NCBI RefSeq assembly: GCF_000758625.1
Contig: NZ_CP009283.1
Span: forward strand, 3,049,501-3,113,500
DNA: 64,000 bases
Reading direction: 5' to 3'
Source of the DNA: Paenibacillus sp. FSL R7-0273
Lineage (GTDB): Bacteria; Bacillota; Bacilli; Paenibacillales; Paenibacillaceae
Under the pieces are notes generated by a model. The model was given only the letters and a program-made list of their open reading frames with translations. It did not search any database and was not told where the DNA came from. Of this stretch, positions 53,499 through 61,537 are shown piece by piece. The stretch's first letter is position 1; every line of letters begins with the position of its first letter. A program made the translations under genes and the position numbers.

Positions 53499-55016
53499 AT
53501 GAAGAGAATGAAGAAGGGCACCAAATGGCTGCTGCCGGTGCTGGCTATGCTGCTGATTCTGGCAGGATGCCAGACTGTGGGCGGGCTGGATGTAAATAAG
53601 GCGCTGCTGGGGGATCTGGATGTTAAATCGGTAGAGTCCAGTACAACACTGTCCTTGAATGCTGTTCCGGCTGACGGAATCAGTGCCGAGGATCTGGAAA
53701 TGGTCGAACTTATCAATTCTTTTTCCGTTAATATTGCCCATGTTAAGCTGCAGGATAACGGTAATGTGTCTGCTGCCGGGACTGTGACCTACAAGCAGGC
53801 GACAGTACCGTTCAATCTGTCTATGGATCAGGAAGCGGTTGTGTTCAATGCTGAAGGAGCCAAGCAGCCGTTCTATTTCCCGCTTGATAGCTACGAGGAT
53901 TCCCTCGGTGTGGAAGGGCTGGATGAGAACAAGCTGCAGGATATCACCAAGCTTGTAACGGAATTCGTCGTTAAGAATCTGCCGAATCCGGCTGCAATCA
54001 GTGCCACCTCTGTAAGCGAAACAGTGTATGGACAGCAGCTGAACCTGACGAAGCTACATACCGAAATTACAGGTGATGAGCTGCCTGCACTGGTGAAGAG
54101 CTTCCTGAAATCTGTGTCCAAGGATACAGAAGGATTTACAGCTTTAATCGGCGGTTTGTACGATTATCTGTATCCTATTCTGATTGCTACAGGAGCTGAT
54201 GAGGAGCTGGATTACCTTGGCTTCGGAGAAATCCCGCTGGAGGACAAGGAAGGTGTTGTGACTGTAGCCCACGATGCCGCTAAGCTGGCGGTGGATGCAC
54301 TGCTGCTGGTCTATGATAAGCAGCTCGATAATCTTTATGAGAATACACCTGAGCTGGCTACTGTACTGAGCAAGGATACGAAGCTGCAGGTGGATCTGTT
54401 TGTCGATAGCGGCTTCCATGTGCGCAAGCAGAATTTTGATCTTACGGTAGCTCTGCCGGCCAGTGAAGATCTGCCGCTGAAGAGCATCTCCGTAAAATCG
54501 GAGAGCCAGACCTGGAATGTTAACGGTCCGGTTACAGCGGATCTGATCAGCAGGGAAGGTGCATTGGATCTGAACAGCACGGAGCTCACACCGGGAGAAA
54601 CCCTGCGTAACTTTGAGCCGGGCTCAACCGTCTACAATGTGCTTAAGGATGACTTTAAAATTACAGCCAAGACCCTGATGATTGAACCGGATGATGATTA
54701 CTATTATTATCCTGTGAACATTGGCGGCACTACCTGGGTTCCGCTGCGCTATGTGGCAGAGGATCTGGATGCCGGAATCACCTGGAACGGTGCGGACAAA
54801 TCGATTACGGTAACTGAGGATGTGTACGGTGATACCATCGTATTCAAAATCGGTTCGAATCAGGCGCTCGTTAACGGCACAGCTGTGAAGCTGCAGGGTC
54901 CTGTGTTCGTAGATGAATACGGGGATGCCAATGTACCGTTGCGGGTACTTGCCGAGGCGCTGCGTGCCGAGGTAGAGGTGGATGAGGATGGCTACATCTG
55001 GATTGACCGTCCTTAA
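53499..55016 (+). CDS. Lipoprotein with C-terminal stalk (copper amine oxidase N-terminal-like) domain
   Basis: A 505-residue exported protein. The signal peptide has lipobox ILAGC. The body (about 30-380) is unrecognised and mostly beta/alpha with acidic stretches. The C-terminal ~110 residues match the stalk domain common in Paenibacillus exported proteins (TWVPLRYVAEDLDAGITWNG, ANVPLRVLAEALRAEVEVDE). Such domains are thought to mediate wall or surface attachment. GAAGGAGT lies upstream. The function of the body is unknown. Confidence 0.82.
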   Translation: MKRMKKGTKWLLPVLAMLLILAGCQTVGGLDVNKALLGDLDVKSVESSTTLSLNAVPADGISAEDLEMVELINSFSVNIAHVKLQDNGNVSAAGTVTYKQATVPFNLSMDQEAVVFNAEGAKQPFYFPLDSYEDSLGVEGLDENKLQDITKLVTEFVVKNLPNPAAISATSVSETVYGQQLNLTKLHTEITGDELPALVKSFLKSVSKDTEGFTALIGGLYDYLYPILIATGADEELDYLGFGEIPLEDKEGVVTVAHDAAKLAVDALLLVYDKQLDNLYENTPELATVLSKDTKLQVDLFVDSGFHVRKQNFDLTVALPASEDLPLKSISVKSESQTWNVNGPVTADLISREGALDLNSTELTPGETLRNFEPGSTVYNVLKDDFKITAKTLMIEPDDDYYYYPVNIGGTTWVPLRYVAEDLDAGITWNGADKSITVTEDVYGDTIVFKIGSNQALVNGTAVKLQGPVFVDEYGDANVPLRVLAEALRAEVEVDEDGYIWIDRP

Positions 55017-55043
55017 GCTGCAGTCGTATTAATAGAAAAAAGT

Positions 55044-55079
55044 AAAGCCGGAGCTCCTATTCAAGGGCTCCGGCTTTTT
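55044..55079. terminator. Terminator between the stalk lipoprotein and a small DNA-binding-like gene
   Basis: AAAGCCGGAGC pairs with GCTCCGGCTTT around an ~14-nt loop, with T residues to the right. Confidence 0.8.
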
Positions 55080-55093
55080 GCTGCTTACAGCTG

Positions 55094-55309
55094 CTATTTG
55101 GCAAAATCAAGACCTCTGGCGGCAAGGGCCTCCCGCAGCATATCAATTCCTTTGGGACCCATGCCGTGCAGCTTGGCCAGCTCACTTGCTCTGACGAGGG
55201 TTAGCTGCTCCAGACTGCTGTAGCCGGCATGCTCCAGCGCACGCAGCGCCGGCTGGGACAGCTTGACCGGAAGTCCGCTCTCCGGCAGCGGTACGATTCG
55301 TGAAGTCAT
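55094..55309 (-). CDS. Small helix-hairpin-helix protein (RNA polymerase alpha-CTD-like)
   Basis: A 71-residue protein with a SAM-like/alpha-CTD fold signature: LSQPALRALEHAGYSSLEQL, then ASELAKLHGMGPKGIDMLRE. This resembles the RpoA C-terminal domain and related DNA-binding helix-hairpin-helix proteins. It could bind DNA or contact transcription machinery; its role is unknown. A strong AAAGGAGG precedes the start. It lies just downstream of the metallophosphoesterase gene on the same strand. Confidence 0.82.
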   Translation of the reverse strand: MTSRIVPLPESGLPVKLSQPALRALEHAGYSSLEQLTLVRASELAKLHGMGPKGIDMLREALAARGLDFAK

Positions 55310-55339
55310 TCATAGCCTCCTTTCTGCAGCGGCAGGAGC

Positions 55340-56773
55340 CTACTGCCTGGTAAGGGTCATTTCGAGCTCTGTATTACTAAGCTCCTTGGGCTTCAGCATA
55401 CTGCTGATATAGCCTGACATGAAGCCTTCCTTCTGCCTTTGCCACAGCATGTATCCCGGCATCGCCTTGATGGCTTCTGCGTCAACACTGGCTGTGCCGG
55501 CAAAATAATGAACATTCAGTGAAGACATCATCTCGGCCATAGACTGCTTCTCTTCTACACTAAAGCCGCTTTCCTCAAGATTCTGCATCGCTTTATTATA
55601 GGAGCCCTTAGCGAACGAATTTTCGGCATATGCAGTAAAGTTTAACAGGTTGGAATCCGTTATTCCATTGTCAGCAGCCCAGCCCTCGACGTCTAAGGAA
55701 GCCGCTTTATAGGTGACTTTCCGGGATCGCGGGTCAAAGGTCATTCTGCCGTACTGATGCGGGTTGACTGCAAAAGCACTGGTGGCGATATCAAAAACCG
55801 GAGTAACCGTTAACCCGTCTGCAGCAGTCTGTCCGGCCAAAGGGTCCCGCTGGATATCCTGCATGTGAATATGTCCGGATAATACGAGATTAAGGTTGTC
55901 CTTACGCAGGGCAGTCATCGTTTCCTGGCTGTTATTAAGCTTAAAGCCGGAGACGGACATGGAGGTGTGACTGAGCAGATTGTGATGCATGACTGTAATG
56001 ATTGAGGCCTGCTGCTCTGCAGCGAGCTCTACACAGTCATTCATCCAGGCCAATGTTGCCGGCAGAATACGGCCGTCGGTCTGAGGAAAGCCGTACTTAA
56101 GATTATTGACATACTGGCTGCTGTCAATCATCAGCAGCCATAAGCCCGGTGCGGCATTAACCGCATAGCTCAGGCTGTTCTTATCCCTTGAAACGGCTTC
56201 ATTGTACCCGAAGTCGGCATACAGCTCTGTGAAATCGGTATCGGTGATATGCTCGGCTATGATTTGCTTGTCATCCTTAAAGGATCTCGCCCATGGATTA
56301 AACAAATCATGATTGCCCGGGATAACATAGACGGAGGTACCATGCTCTTCGATACGCTTCAACTTGGCGGCAAGCTCAGTATGGCTGCCGGCTTCCCCGT
56401 TGTTGGTCAGATCACCGCTTAGGATCAGAAACCGCGGCTTTACCTTTGCAGCATCATGAACGAGTGCTTCCATAAGCTCATCACTGTAGGGAAGCATTTT
56501 ACCATCCCCGCCGCTGACATAGCTCTGGAACGCCGGACCGCCATCCTGCAGCGCTTTGTCCAGGTAATGGGTATCTGTTGCCACCCAGAAGGATACCGGC
56601 TGTGTCCGGTCCTCATAGCTGTCAGCGGTGCTGGTCGGAGTGCCGGAAACATCAGATGACAATTGTGTGTCTTTGCAGCCTGACAGGAGGGCGGCTGCGG
56701 TAAGCAGTAAGCTGACCATTAATATTGCCGGATTTATGGACGGAAACCGGCTTTTAAGGGCAGTAATAATCAT
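55340..56773 (-). CDS. Metallophosphoesterase lipoprotein
   Basis: A 477-residue exported calcineurin-like phosphoesterase. The signal peptide ends in lipobox LLSGC. Metal-binding motifs run in order: WVATDTHY, LSGDLTNNG, VIPGNHDLFNP, TVMHHNLLSH and LSGHIHMQD. It should hydrolyse a phosphodiester or phosphomonoester outside the membrane. Its C-terminal ~130 residues are helical and unrecognised. AAGGAAGG lies upstream. It is followed on the same strand by the small DNA-binding-like gene 30 nt later. Confidence 0.88.
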   Translation of the reverse strand: MIITALKSRFPSINPAILMVSLLLTAAALLSGCKDTQLSSDVSGTPTSTADSYEDRTQPVSFWVATDTHYLDKALQDGGPAFQSYVSGGDGKMLPYSDELMEALVHDAAKVKPRFLILSGDLTNNGEAGSHTELAAKLKRIEEHGTSVYVIPGNHDLFNPWARSFKDDKQIIAEHITDTDFTELYADFGYNEAVSRDKNSLSYAVNAAPGLWLLMIDSSQYVNNLKYGFPQTDGRILPATLAWMNDCVELAAEQQASIITVMHHNLLSHTSMSVSGFKLNNSQETMTALRKDNLNLVLSGHIHMQDIQRDPLAGQTAADGLTVTPVFDIATSAFAVNPHQYGRMTFDPRSRKVTYKAASLDVEGWAADNGITDSNLLNFTAYAENSFAKGSYNKAMQNLEESGFSVEEKQSMAEMMSSLNVHYFAGTASVDAEAIKAMPGYMLWQRQKEGFMSGYISSMLKPKELSNTELEMTLTRQ

Positions 56774-56971
56774 ATTCGAGGACCTTCCTTCAGCAAATTT
56801 GCTGCACTATTGTAGCTCATTTGAGGCTGATTTGTATACCGGAATACAGCAGATGTTTCGAAAGGTCCAGATGTGATTATAGAAAATAGTGGAAGGCGAA
56901 TAAATTGCGTGAATTCTGCGACAATAAGAGTTGATATAGAGCTCCGGCTCCGAAATATTGTTAAATAGGTG

Positions 56972-57000
56972 TTGTTTTATCGGAAAAGAAGTGTTAAGAT
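56972..57000 (+). promoter_or_regulatory. Putative sigma-A promoter for the nitroreductase gene
   Basis: TTGTTT (56972-56977), a 17-nt spacer and TAAGAT (56995-57000). An AT-rich stretch, GTTAGTTACTTAATTAAA, lies just downstream, where a redox-sensing repressor could bind. Confidence 0.45.
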
Positions 57001-57042
57001 ATACAAAAGTTAGTTACTTAATTAAATGGAGGTAGTTATTTT

Positions 57043-57642
57043 ATGTCTAAGACTTTTCTCGAAGCTGTAGAAGCAAGACGGTCTGTGTATGCAATCAGCA
57101 AGGAATCTCCGGTCTCCGATGATAAAATCAAAGAAATTGTTGAAGCGGCCGTATTACATAGCCCGACTTCCTTTAACTCTCAGAGCTCCAGAGCAGTAGT
57201 TCTGCTTGGCGAACAGCATGATAAGCTGTGGGATATTACAGCTGAAACACTGCGCAAGATTGTGCCGACTGAGCAATTCGAAGGAACTGCACAGAAGCTG
57301 GCTTCGTTCAAAGCCGGCTACGGCTCTGTATTGTTCTTTGAGGATCAGGCCGTAGTAAAAAATCTGCAGGAGAATTTTGCCCTGTACGCTGACAATTTCC
57401 CGATCTGGTCCAATCAGTCCTCCGGAATTCTGCAGTTTGTAGTTTGGACAGCCTTCTCGGAAGCCGGTCTGGGCGCTTCGCTTCAGCACTACAACCCGCT
57501 GATCGATGATGAGGTGAAGGAAACCTTCGGTATTCCGGCAGAGTGGAAGCTGATTGCCCAGCTGCCGTTCGGCAAGACGGTTACCGCTCCGGGACCAAAA
57601 GAATTCCAGCCGATTGAAGACCGCGTAAAGGTTCATAAATAA
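57043..57642 (+). CDS. Nitroreductase family protein
   Basis: A 199-residue FMN-dependent oxidoreductase of the nitroreductase family. The FMN-binding region VEARRSVYAISKESPVSD and the segment HSPTSFNSQSSRAVVLLG are typical, as is EAGLGASLQHYNPLID. The proteins reduce nitro groups, quinones or similar compounds with NAD(P)H; the natural substrate is unknown. GGAGGTAG precedes the start. A small gene and a terminator follow. Confidence 0.88.
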   Translation: MSKTFLEAVEARRSVYAISKESPVSDDKIKEIVEAAVLHSPTSFNSQSSRAVVLLGEQHDKLWDITAETLRKIVPTEQFEGTAQKLASFKAGYGSVLFFEDQAVVKNLQENFALYADNFPIWSNQSSGILQFVVWTAFSEAGLGASLQHYNPLIDDEVKETFGIPAEWKLIAQLPFGKTVTAPGPKEFQPIEDRVKVHK

Positions 57643-57736
57643 GGTTTAGCCCTATTGTTTAGAACCTCCTTAATCAGGATAAGTAGTACTATGATCGTTC
57701 ATGGACTATATAACCCTGATAAAGGAGGTTTTTGCT

Positions 57737-57931
57737 ATGCCTTGGACCAAGGAGGATTATCCGGATTCCCTGAAAAATTTCATGGCACCGGTGCGCAATA
57801 AGGCGATTGAGATTGCCAATGCGCTGCTGGAGGACGGATATGAGGAGGGGCGGGCCATTGCAATTGCTACAGCTCAGGCGAAAGAGTGGGGCGAGAACCA
57901 CGACAAGCAGATCCGCAAAAAAAATACGTAG
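57737..57931 (+). CDS. Small conserved protein (YdaT-like)
   Basis: A 64-residue protein: MPWTKEDYPDSLKNFMAPVR, then NKAIEIANALLEDGYEEGRA and IAIATAQAKEWGENH. From memory it resembles the N-terminal half of B. subtilis YdaT-type stress proteins; I could not check this. AAAGGAGG (57721-57728) is a strong ribosome binding site at proper spacing for ATG 57737, so an in-frame start at 57701 is rejected. Function unknown. Confidence 0.75.
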   Translation: MPWTKEDYPDSLKNFMAPVRNKAIEIANALLEDGYEEGRAIAIATAQAKEWGENHDKQIRKKNT

Positions 57932-57965
57932 CACCTGCTGCACCCGGTCACAGGCTGACAGCATA

Positions 57966-58002
57966 AAAAGGACCAGGCGGCAATTAACCGTCTGGTCCTT
58001 TT
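57966..58002. terminator. Bidirectional terminator between the small gene and the parvulin gene
   Basis: AAAAGGACCAGGCGG pairs with CCGTCTGGTCCTTTT (one G-T pair) around CAATTAA. It serves two converging genes. Confidence 0.85.
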
Positions 58003-58016
58003 GTAGCGTGAGGTAA

Positions 58017-59210
58017 TTATTCAGCAGCAGGTGCTTCTGTAGCTTCCGGGTCAGCAGAGGCTGCTGGTGTTGCCGAAGCTCCAGGCTCATCCGTAAGGGT
58101 ATTTGTAATCTTAGCGTTTGTAGTCAGATCCTGCAGCCAGGTGGAGGACAGCTCAGACACCTTCTGGGAGGTCAATGTTTTTCTGATTTCTTCTTTCTTC
58201 TCATCCAGTGTGTATTCTTTAGCTTCCTTACGGTCTGTTACCTTAATGATATGGTAGCCGTAATCGCTCTTCACAGCACCGCTGGTTTCGCCTACCTTAA
58301 GGGCAAAGGCAGCATCGGAGAATTCAGGGACCATGTCGCCTTTCTTGAAGAAGCCAAGGTCTCCGCCGTTCTCTTTGGAGCCTGTATCAGCGGATTTCTC
58401 TTTAGCCAGTGCTGCAAAATCAGCACCTTCATTGAGCTGTTTGACGATTGCATCGGCTTCTTCCTTGGTTTCAACCAGGATATGGGAGGCCTGAACCTGT
58501 TCTTCCTGATTAAAGGTAGCCTTGTTCTCATCGAAATAAGCAGAAATATCTTCATCCGTTACAGTTATCTGCGGCTCCAGCAGCTTGCGGATCTCAACCT
58601 GCAGCGGCATCTGGGCCTTCAGGTCGTCAAGCGTCATCGAGCTCTGGGCCAGAGCGGCGTTCAGCGCATCTTCTCCGCCGAACTGGGTTTTCAGATCTTC
58701 AATTTCTGCATTGATATCCTCATCAGTAACAGTGATGTTGGCTTTCTTGGCTTCCTGGCTTACAAGGGTTGTGGTAATCAGGTTCTGCAGGGTTGTTTCG
58801 CCCCCGGCTTCAACCAGCTTGTCGTACAGCTGGGCTCTGGTGATATCAGCCCCGTTAACGGTAGCCACTGCAGTGCTGCTCTCATCCTTCTGGAAAGGCG
58901 GTTTAATCAATACTATAATCAGTGCTGCCGCAAGTACGATTGAAGCAATCATCCAGCCCTTGCCGCCTTTAGGGGATGAAGGGGGAGTGCTGCCGCCGCC
59001 AACCTTGCTCATCACAGGAACAGTCTCAGGTGCTGCTGGATTGCTGTCCGGCTCTACAGCCGCTTGTGCTGCAGGAACAGTCTCATCTGCCGCTGTAAAC
59101 ACCGGTTCTGCTTCAACTGAAGCTTCATTGTTGTTTGCGGAAGCAGCAGTTTCTTCCGGTGTTGCGTTGTTGTTCAATTGCTCATTACCTTCAAATTCTT
59201 TTTTGTCCAT
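58017..59210 (-). CDS. Membrane-anchored peptidyl-prolyl isomerase (PrsA/parvulin type)
   Basis: A 397-residue foldase. The PpiC/parvulin domain is complete (VQASHILVETKEEADAIVKQ, GGDLGFFKKGDMVPEFSDAA, YGYHIIKVTDR), and the flanking SurA/PrsA-like segment is VNGADITRAQLYDKLVEAGG. Unlike B. subtilis PrsA it has no lipobox. Instead a single membrane helix (WMIASIVLAAALIIVLI, about residues 85-102) follows an ~80-residue acidic, Ala/Asn/Glu-rich tail that should be cytoplasmic. The start has AAGGGAG upstream at slightly long spacing. The C-terminus is Ala/Pro/Thr-rich. Confidence 0.88.
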   Translation of the reverse strand: MDKKEFEGNEQLNNNATPEETAASANNNEASVEAEPVFTAADETVPAAQAAVEPDSNPAAPETVPVMSKVGGGSTPPSSPKGGKGWMIASIVLAAALIIVLIKPPFQKDESSTAVATVNGADITRAQLYDKLVEAGGETTLQNLITTTLVSQEAKKANITVTDEDINAEIEDLKTQFGGEDALNAALAQSSMTLDDLKAQMPLQVEIRKLLEPQITVTDEDISAYFDENKATFNQEEQVQASHILVETKEEADAIVKQLNEGADFAALAKEKSADTGSKENGGDLGFFKKGDMVPEFSDAAFALKVGETSGAVKSDYGYHIIKVTDRKEAKEYTLDEKKEEIRKTLTSQKVSELSSTWLQDLTTNAKITNTLTDEPGASATPAASADPEATEAPAAE

Positions 59211-59339
59211 TAGAATTAATGACTCCCTTCAATATAGGTGATGCCTGTCTTTCTACAACTTTACCAGAAATCAGGATTCCAAACCTTAAGAAAGTATAAA
59301 AAAGCATAAAAGCTTTTTAAGATTCCATTAAGATAAAGG

Positions 59340-59382
59340 AAAAAACCGGAAGCACACGGGATTCCCGTACGCCTCCGGCTTA
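59340..59382 (-). terminator. Terminator after the LytTR gene
   Basis: On the - strand, AAGCCGGAGGCGTACGGG pairs with CCCGTGTGCTTCCGGTT, with mismatches, and is followed by T residues. It lies 74 nt after the LytTR stop. Confidence 0.7.
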
Positions 59383-59455
59383 TAAGCAGGAAGTGATAAG
59401 AACGCATAAAGACAACCCGTTTCTGCATTCTTATACTCTCAAACGATTCACGCTC

Positions 59456-59791
59456 TCAAGAAGTAAGCCCTTTCAGCAGATGGCGTATGCTTTCCTGTTT
59501 CCGTCTGGGAACACGGACGTTTTTGGCGTAGAGGCCCTTTTCTCCGAAATAGATGCAGTCGTCTTCAATAGCGCTGATCTTATTCAGATTCACGTAGCAG
59601 CTACCGTAAACATGATAGTAGCTAGAATTCGATAACAAACGGTTCAGTTGCTCGGCAGACATTCTCTTTTTAATATTATAGTTTCTGCCGTGAAAAATGA
59701 CCAGATCATGGTCCCCGACCTTAAAGAACAGAATGTCTGTTTCCACCTCGAAGTCCTCATATACATTTCTGGCTTCCAGCAGGCTGCTCAT
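59456..59791 (-). CDS. LytTR-domain transcriptional regulator (DNA-binding domain only)
   Basis: A 111-residue protein that is a single LytTR DNA-binding domain (DILFFKVGDHDLVIFHGRNY, SAEQLNRLLSNSSYYHVYGS, NLNKISAIEDDCIYFGEKGL). No receiver domain or membrane segment is present, so it is not a standard two-component regulator. ATG 59791 has AAAGGGGG upstream; an in-frame start at 59812 is unsupported. A strong promoter and a catabolite-responsive element lie just upstream, so glucose repression is likely. Its targets are unknown; it is divergent from a lactonase gene. Confidence 0.87.
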   Translation of the reverse strand: MSSLLEARNVYEDFEVETDILFFKVGDHDLVIFHGRNYNIKKRMSAEQLNRLLSNSSYYHVYGSCYVNLNKISAIEDDCIYFGEKGLYAKNVRVPRRKQESIRHLLKGLTS

Positions 59792-59825
59792 TCGTGTTCC
59801 CCCTTTATACAATTTTAACGACGCG

Positions 59826-59839
59826 TGTTAGCGCTTTCA
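59826..59839 (-). promoter_or_regulatory. Catabolite-responsive element (cre) over the LytTR gene start site
   Basis: On the - strand the sequence is TGAAAGCGCTAACA, which fits the CcpA-binding cre consensus (TGWAANCGNTNWCA) at every defined position. It overlaps the last base of the -10 and the expected transcription start, a classic site for CcpA repression. Confidence 0.7.
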
Positions 59840-59867
59840 TTATAGCACATTCTTTTTTTTTTGAGAA
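59839..59867 (-). promoter_or_regulatory. Sigma-A promoter for the LytTR gene
   Basis: On the - strand: TTCTCA (59862-59867), a 17-nt spacer and a perfect TATAAT (59839-59844) with TG one base upstream. This is a strong extended -10 promoter. Confidence 0.65.
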
Positions 59868-59909
59868 GTCTTATTTTTGAAATGTTTTTTGTCATTTTTT
59901 CCGTTGCAT

Positions 59910-59938
59910 TTGTCATAGACGCTGAAAAATTGTAAATT
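59910..59938 (+). promoter_or_regulatory. Putative promoter for the lactonase gene
   Basis: TTGTCA (59910-59915), a 17-nt spacer and TAAATT (59933-59938), about 78 nt before the lactonase start. Confidence 0.45.
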
Positions 59939-60016
59939 ATAAAGATGGCTGTTGTTTGGACGAGAGCCAGCTTGTATATAAAATACCGGATGGACTTATG
60001 GAGGAGGAAAACCGAG

Positions 60017-61123
60017 ATGAAAGAAAATTCCAGATTATTGCTGTTTACCGGCTCCTATGCGAGTGCAGCGGATAACGGGGTACAGGTGTATGAATTTAAC
60101 GGAGAGGCTGGAGGTACGCTAAAGCTGCTGGACAGTGTGCAGGGTATCGCCAATCCTACCTTTGTAAATGTGGATACTGCCAAGCAGCGGCTGTATGCAA
60201 TAGGTGAGAAGCTTAACGCTGAAGGGGTAAAAGAAGGCGAGGTTGTAACGCTGGCCATTGACCCGCAGACCGGCAAGCTTACCGAGCTGGGCCGGATTGC
60301 CACGATGCCTGCTTCAGAAGCAGGACAGACGACAACCTGCCATATTAACAGGGATGCGGCGAGCGAAGTTATCGTTGTGTGCAGCTATCATGGCGGCCTG
60401 GTGGGCCTGCTGAGTGTAGATGCGGACGGAACGCCGGTGCGCCTGACAGATACTGCTGTACATACCGGAAAAGGGGCGGTAGCCGGCCAGGAGAAGCCGC
60501 ATCCGCATTCGGCTGTTTTCAGTCCGGACGAGCGGTTCCTGTTTGTCTCCGATCTCGGCCTGGATCTCATCCGTACCTACCGTATCAACAAGGATGCCGG
60601 TACACTTGAAGCTCAGGGTGAAGTCAGAGTTGAACCGGGAGCAGGACCCCGTCATTTTGTATTCCATCCTAACGGCAAGTCCGCCTATGTCATTAATGAG
60701 CTGAACAGCACGGTTACCTCTTTCCTGTACGACAGTGAGTCAGGCACTCTGAAGACAGCTGTTACTGTACCGACGCTGCCAGATGATTATTCTTATACAA
60801 ATAACGGCTGCGCCGAAATCGCCTTCTCGAAAGACGGACGGTTTCTGTACGGCTCCAACCGCGGTCATGACAGCATCGTTGTTTATGCGGTAAATGCTGA
60901 GACTGCTGAGCTTACAGTAGTAGAGCACGTGTCTACACGGGGAGGCCATCCGCGGCATTTCGCGCTGACACCGGATGGTGAGTATCTGATTGTAGCAAAC
61001 CGCGACGGCAACAACCTGGTCGTGTTCTCACTGGATACTGCAACCGGACGCCTGAGCTTTACCGGTAATGAAGCAGAGGCCTCCAAGCCTGTCTGCGTGA
61101 AGCCGGCGGTATTTCCGGCCTGA
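60017..61123 (+). CDS. Lactonase family protein (YkgB-type 6-phosphogluconolactonase)
   Basis: A 368-residue seven-bladed beta-propeller. Blade repeats are visible (LLLFTGSYASAADNGVQVYE, HPHSAVFSPDERFLFVSDLG, PRHFVFHPNGKSAYVINELN, HPRHFALTPDGEYLIVANRD). The family includes Pgl (YkgB), the pentose-phosphate 6-phosphogluconolactonase; other members act on muconolactone. GGAGGAGG precedes ATG 60017. A start at 59945 in the same frame is not needed. The nearby cre site controls the divergent LytTR gene and could affect this one too. Confidence 0.88.
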   Translation: MKENSRLLLFTGSYASAADNGVQVYEFNGEAGGTLKLLDSVQGIANPTFVNVDTAKQRLYAIGEKLNAEGVKEGEVVTLAIDPQTGKLTELGRIATMPASEAGQTTTCHINRDAASEVIVVCSYHGGLVGLLSVDADGTPVRLTDTAVHTGKGAVAGQEKPHPHSAVFSPDERFLFVSDLGLDLIRTYRINKDAGTLEAQGEVRVEPGAGPRHFVFHPNGKSAYVINELNSTVTSFLYDSESGTLKTAVTVPTLPDDYSYTNNGCAEIAFSKDGRFLYGSNRGHDSIVVYAVNAETAELTVVEHVSTRGGHPRHFALTPDGEYLIVANRDGNNLVVFSLDTATGRLSFTGNEAEASKPVCVKPAVFPA

Positions 61124-61150
61124 GCCAGGCAATGTCTGTAACTGACTGAC

Positions 61151-61192
61151 AAAAAAGGAACACCGGAAGGGCTGGCTCCGGTGTTCCTTTTA
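61151..61192. terminator. Bidirectional terminator between lactonase and hfq-like genes
   Basis: AAAAGGAACACCGGA pairs with TCCGGTGTTCCTTTT around a ~10-nt loop. It lies between two converging genes. Confidence 0.85.
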
Positions 61193-61207
61193 AATTGCGG
61201 AGAATAC

Positions 61208-61429
61208 TTACTTGAGTGAGACAGGCTTAAGCGGAACAACGGTGGAGACTGCAGATTTAAACAACACATTCTGTTTGCCGTCGCCCTGTCCTGTCAGGGT
61301 GATCGTATAAGCATCATAAGAGGTAACGAGTCCCTGCATCTTGACTCCGTTCGTCGTAAAAATAGTCACGGGCACCTTTGTAGAGATGCATTGATTCAAC
61401 AGACGTTCCTGAAGCTTTAGACTTTCCAC
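61208..61429 (-). CDS. Divergent Hfq-like RNA chaperone
   Basis: A 73-residue Sm-fold protein. It matches bacterial Hfq over nearly its full length: LQERLLNQ at the N-terminus, VPVTIFTTNGVKMQGLV (Sm1), then DGKQNVLFKSAVSTVVP (Sm2). In ordinary Hfq the last block reads YKHAIST, where the histidine and tyrosine contact uridines on the proximal face; here it is FKSAVST. The distal-face residues are harder to judge. GTG is the start, with GGAGTG upstream. B. subtilis has one hfq elsewhere, so this may be a second, specialised copy. Confidence 0.8.
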   Translation of the reverse strand: MESLKLQERLLNQCISTKVPVTIFTTNGVKMQGLVTSYDAYTITLTGQGDGKQNVLFKSAVSTVVPLKPVSLK

Positions 61430-61537
61430 TTTGGCAGCACTCCATCTTTAATGAATTGTTTTCCGGTTCATTATATCACGGGAGAGCGGTTCTCAGGCAA
61501 CGGGTTTACAGAATACGTATCAGATAAGGGGTCAGTT

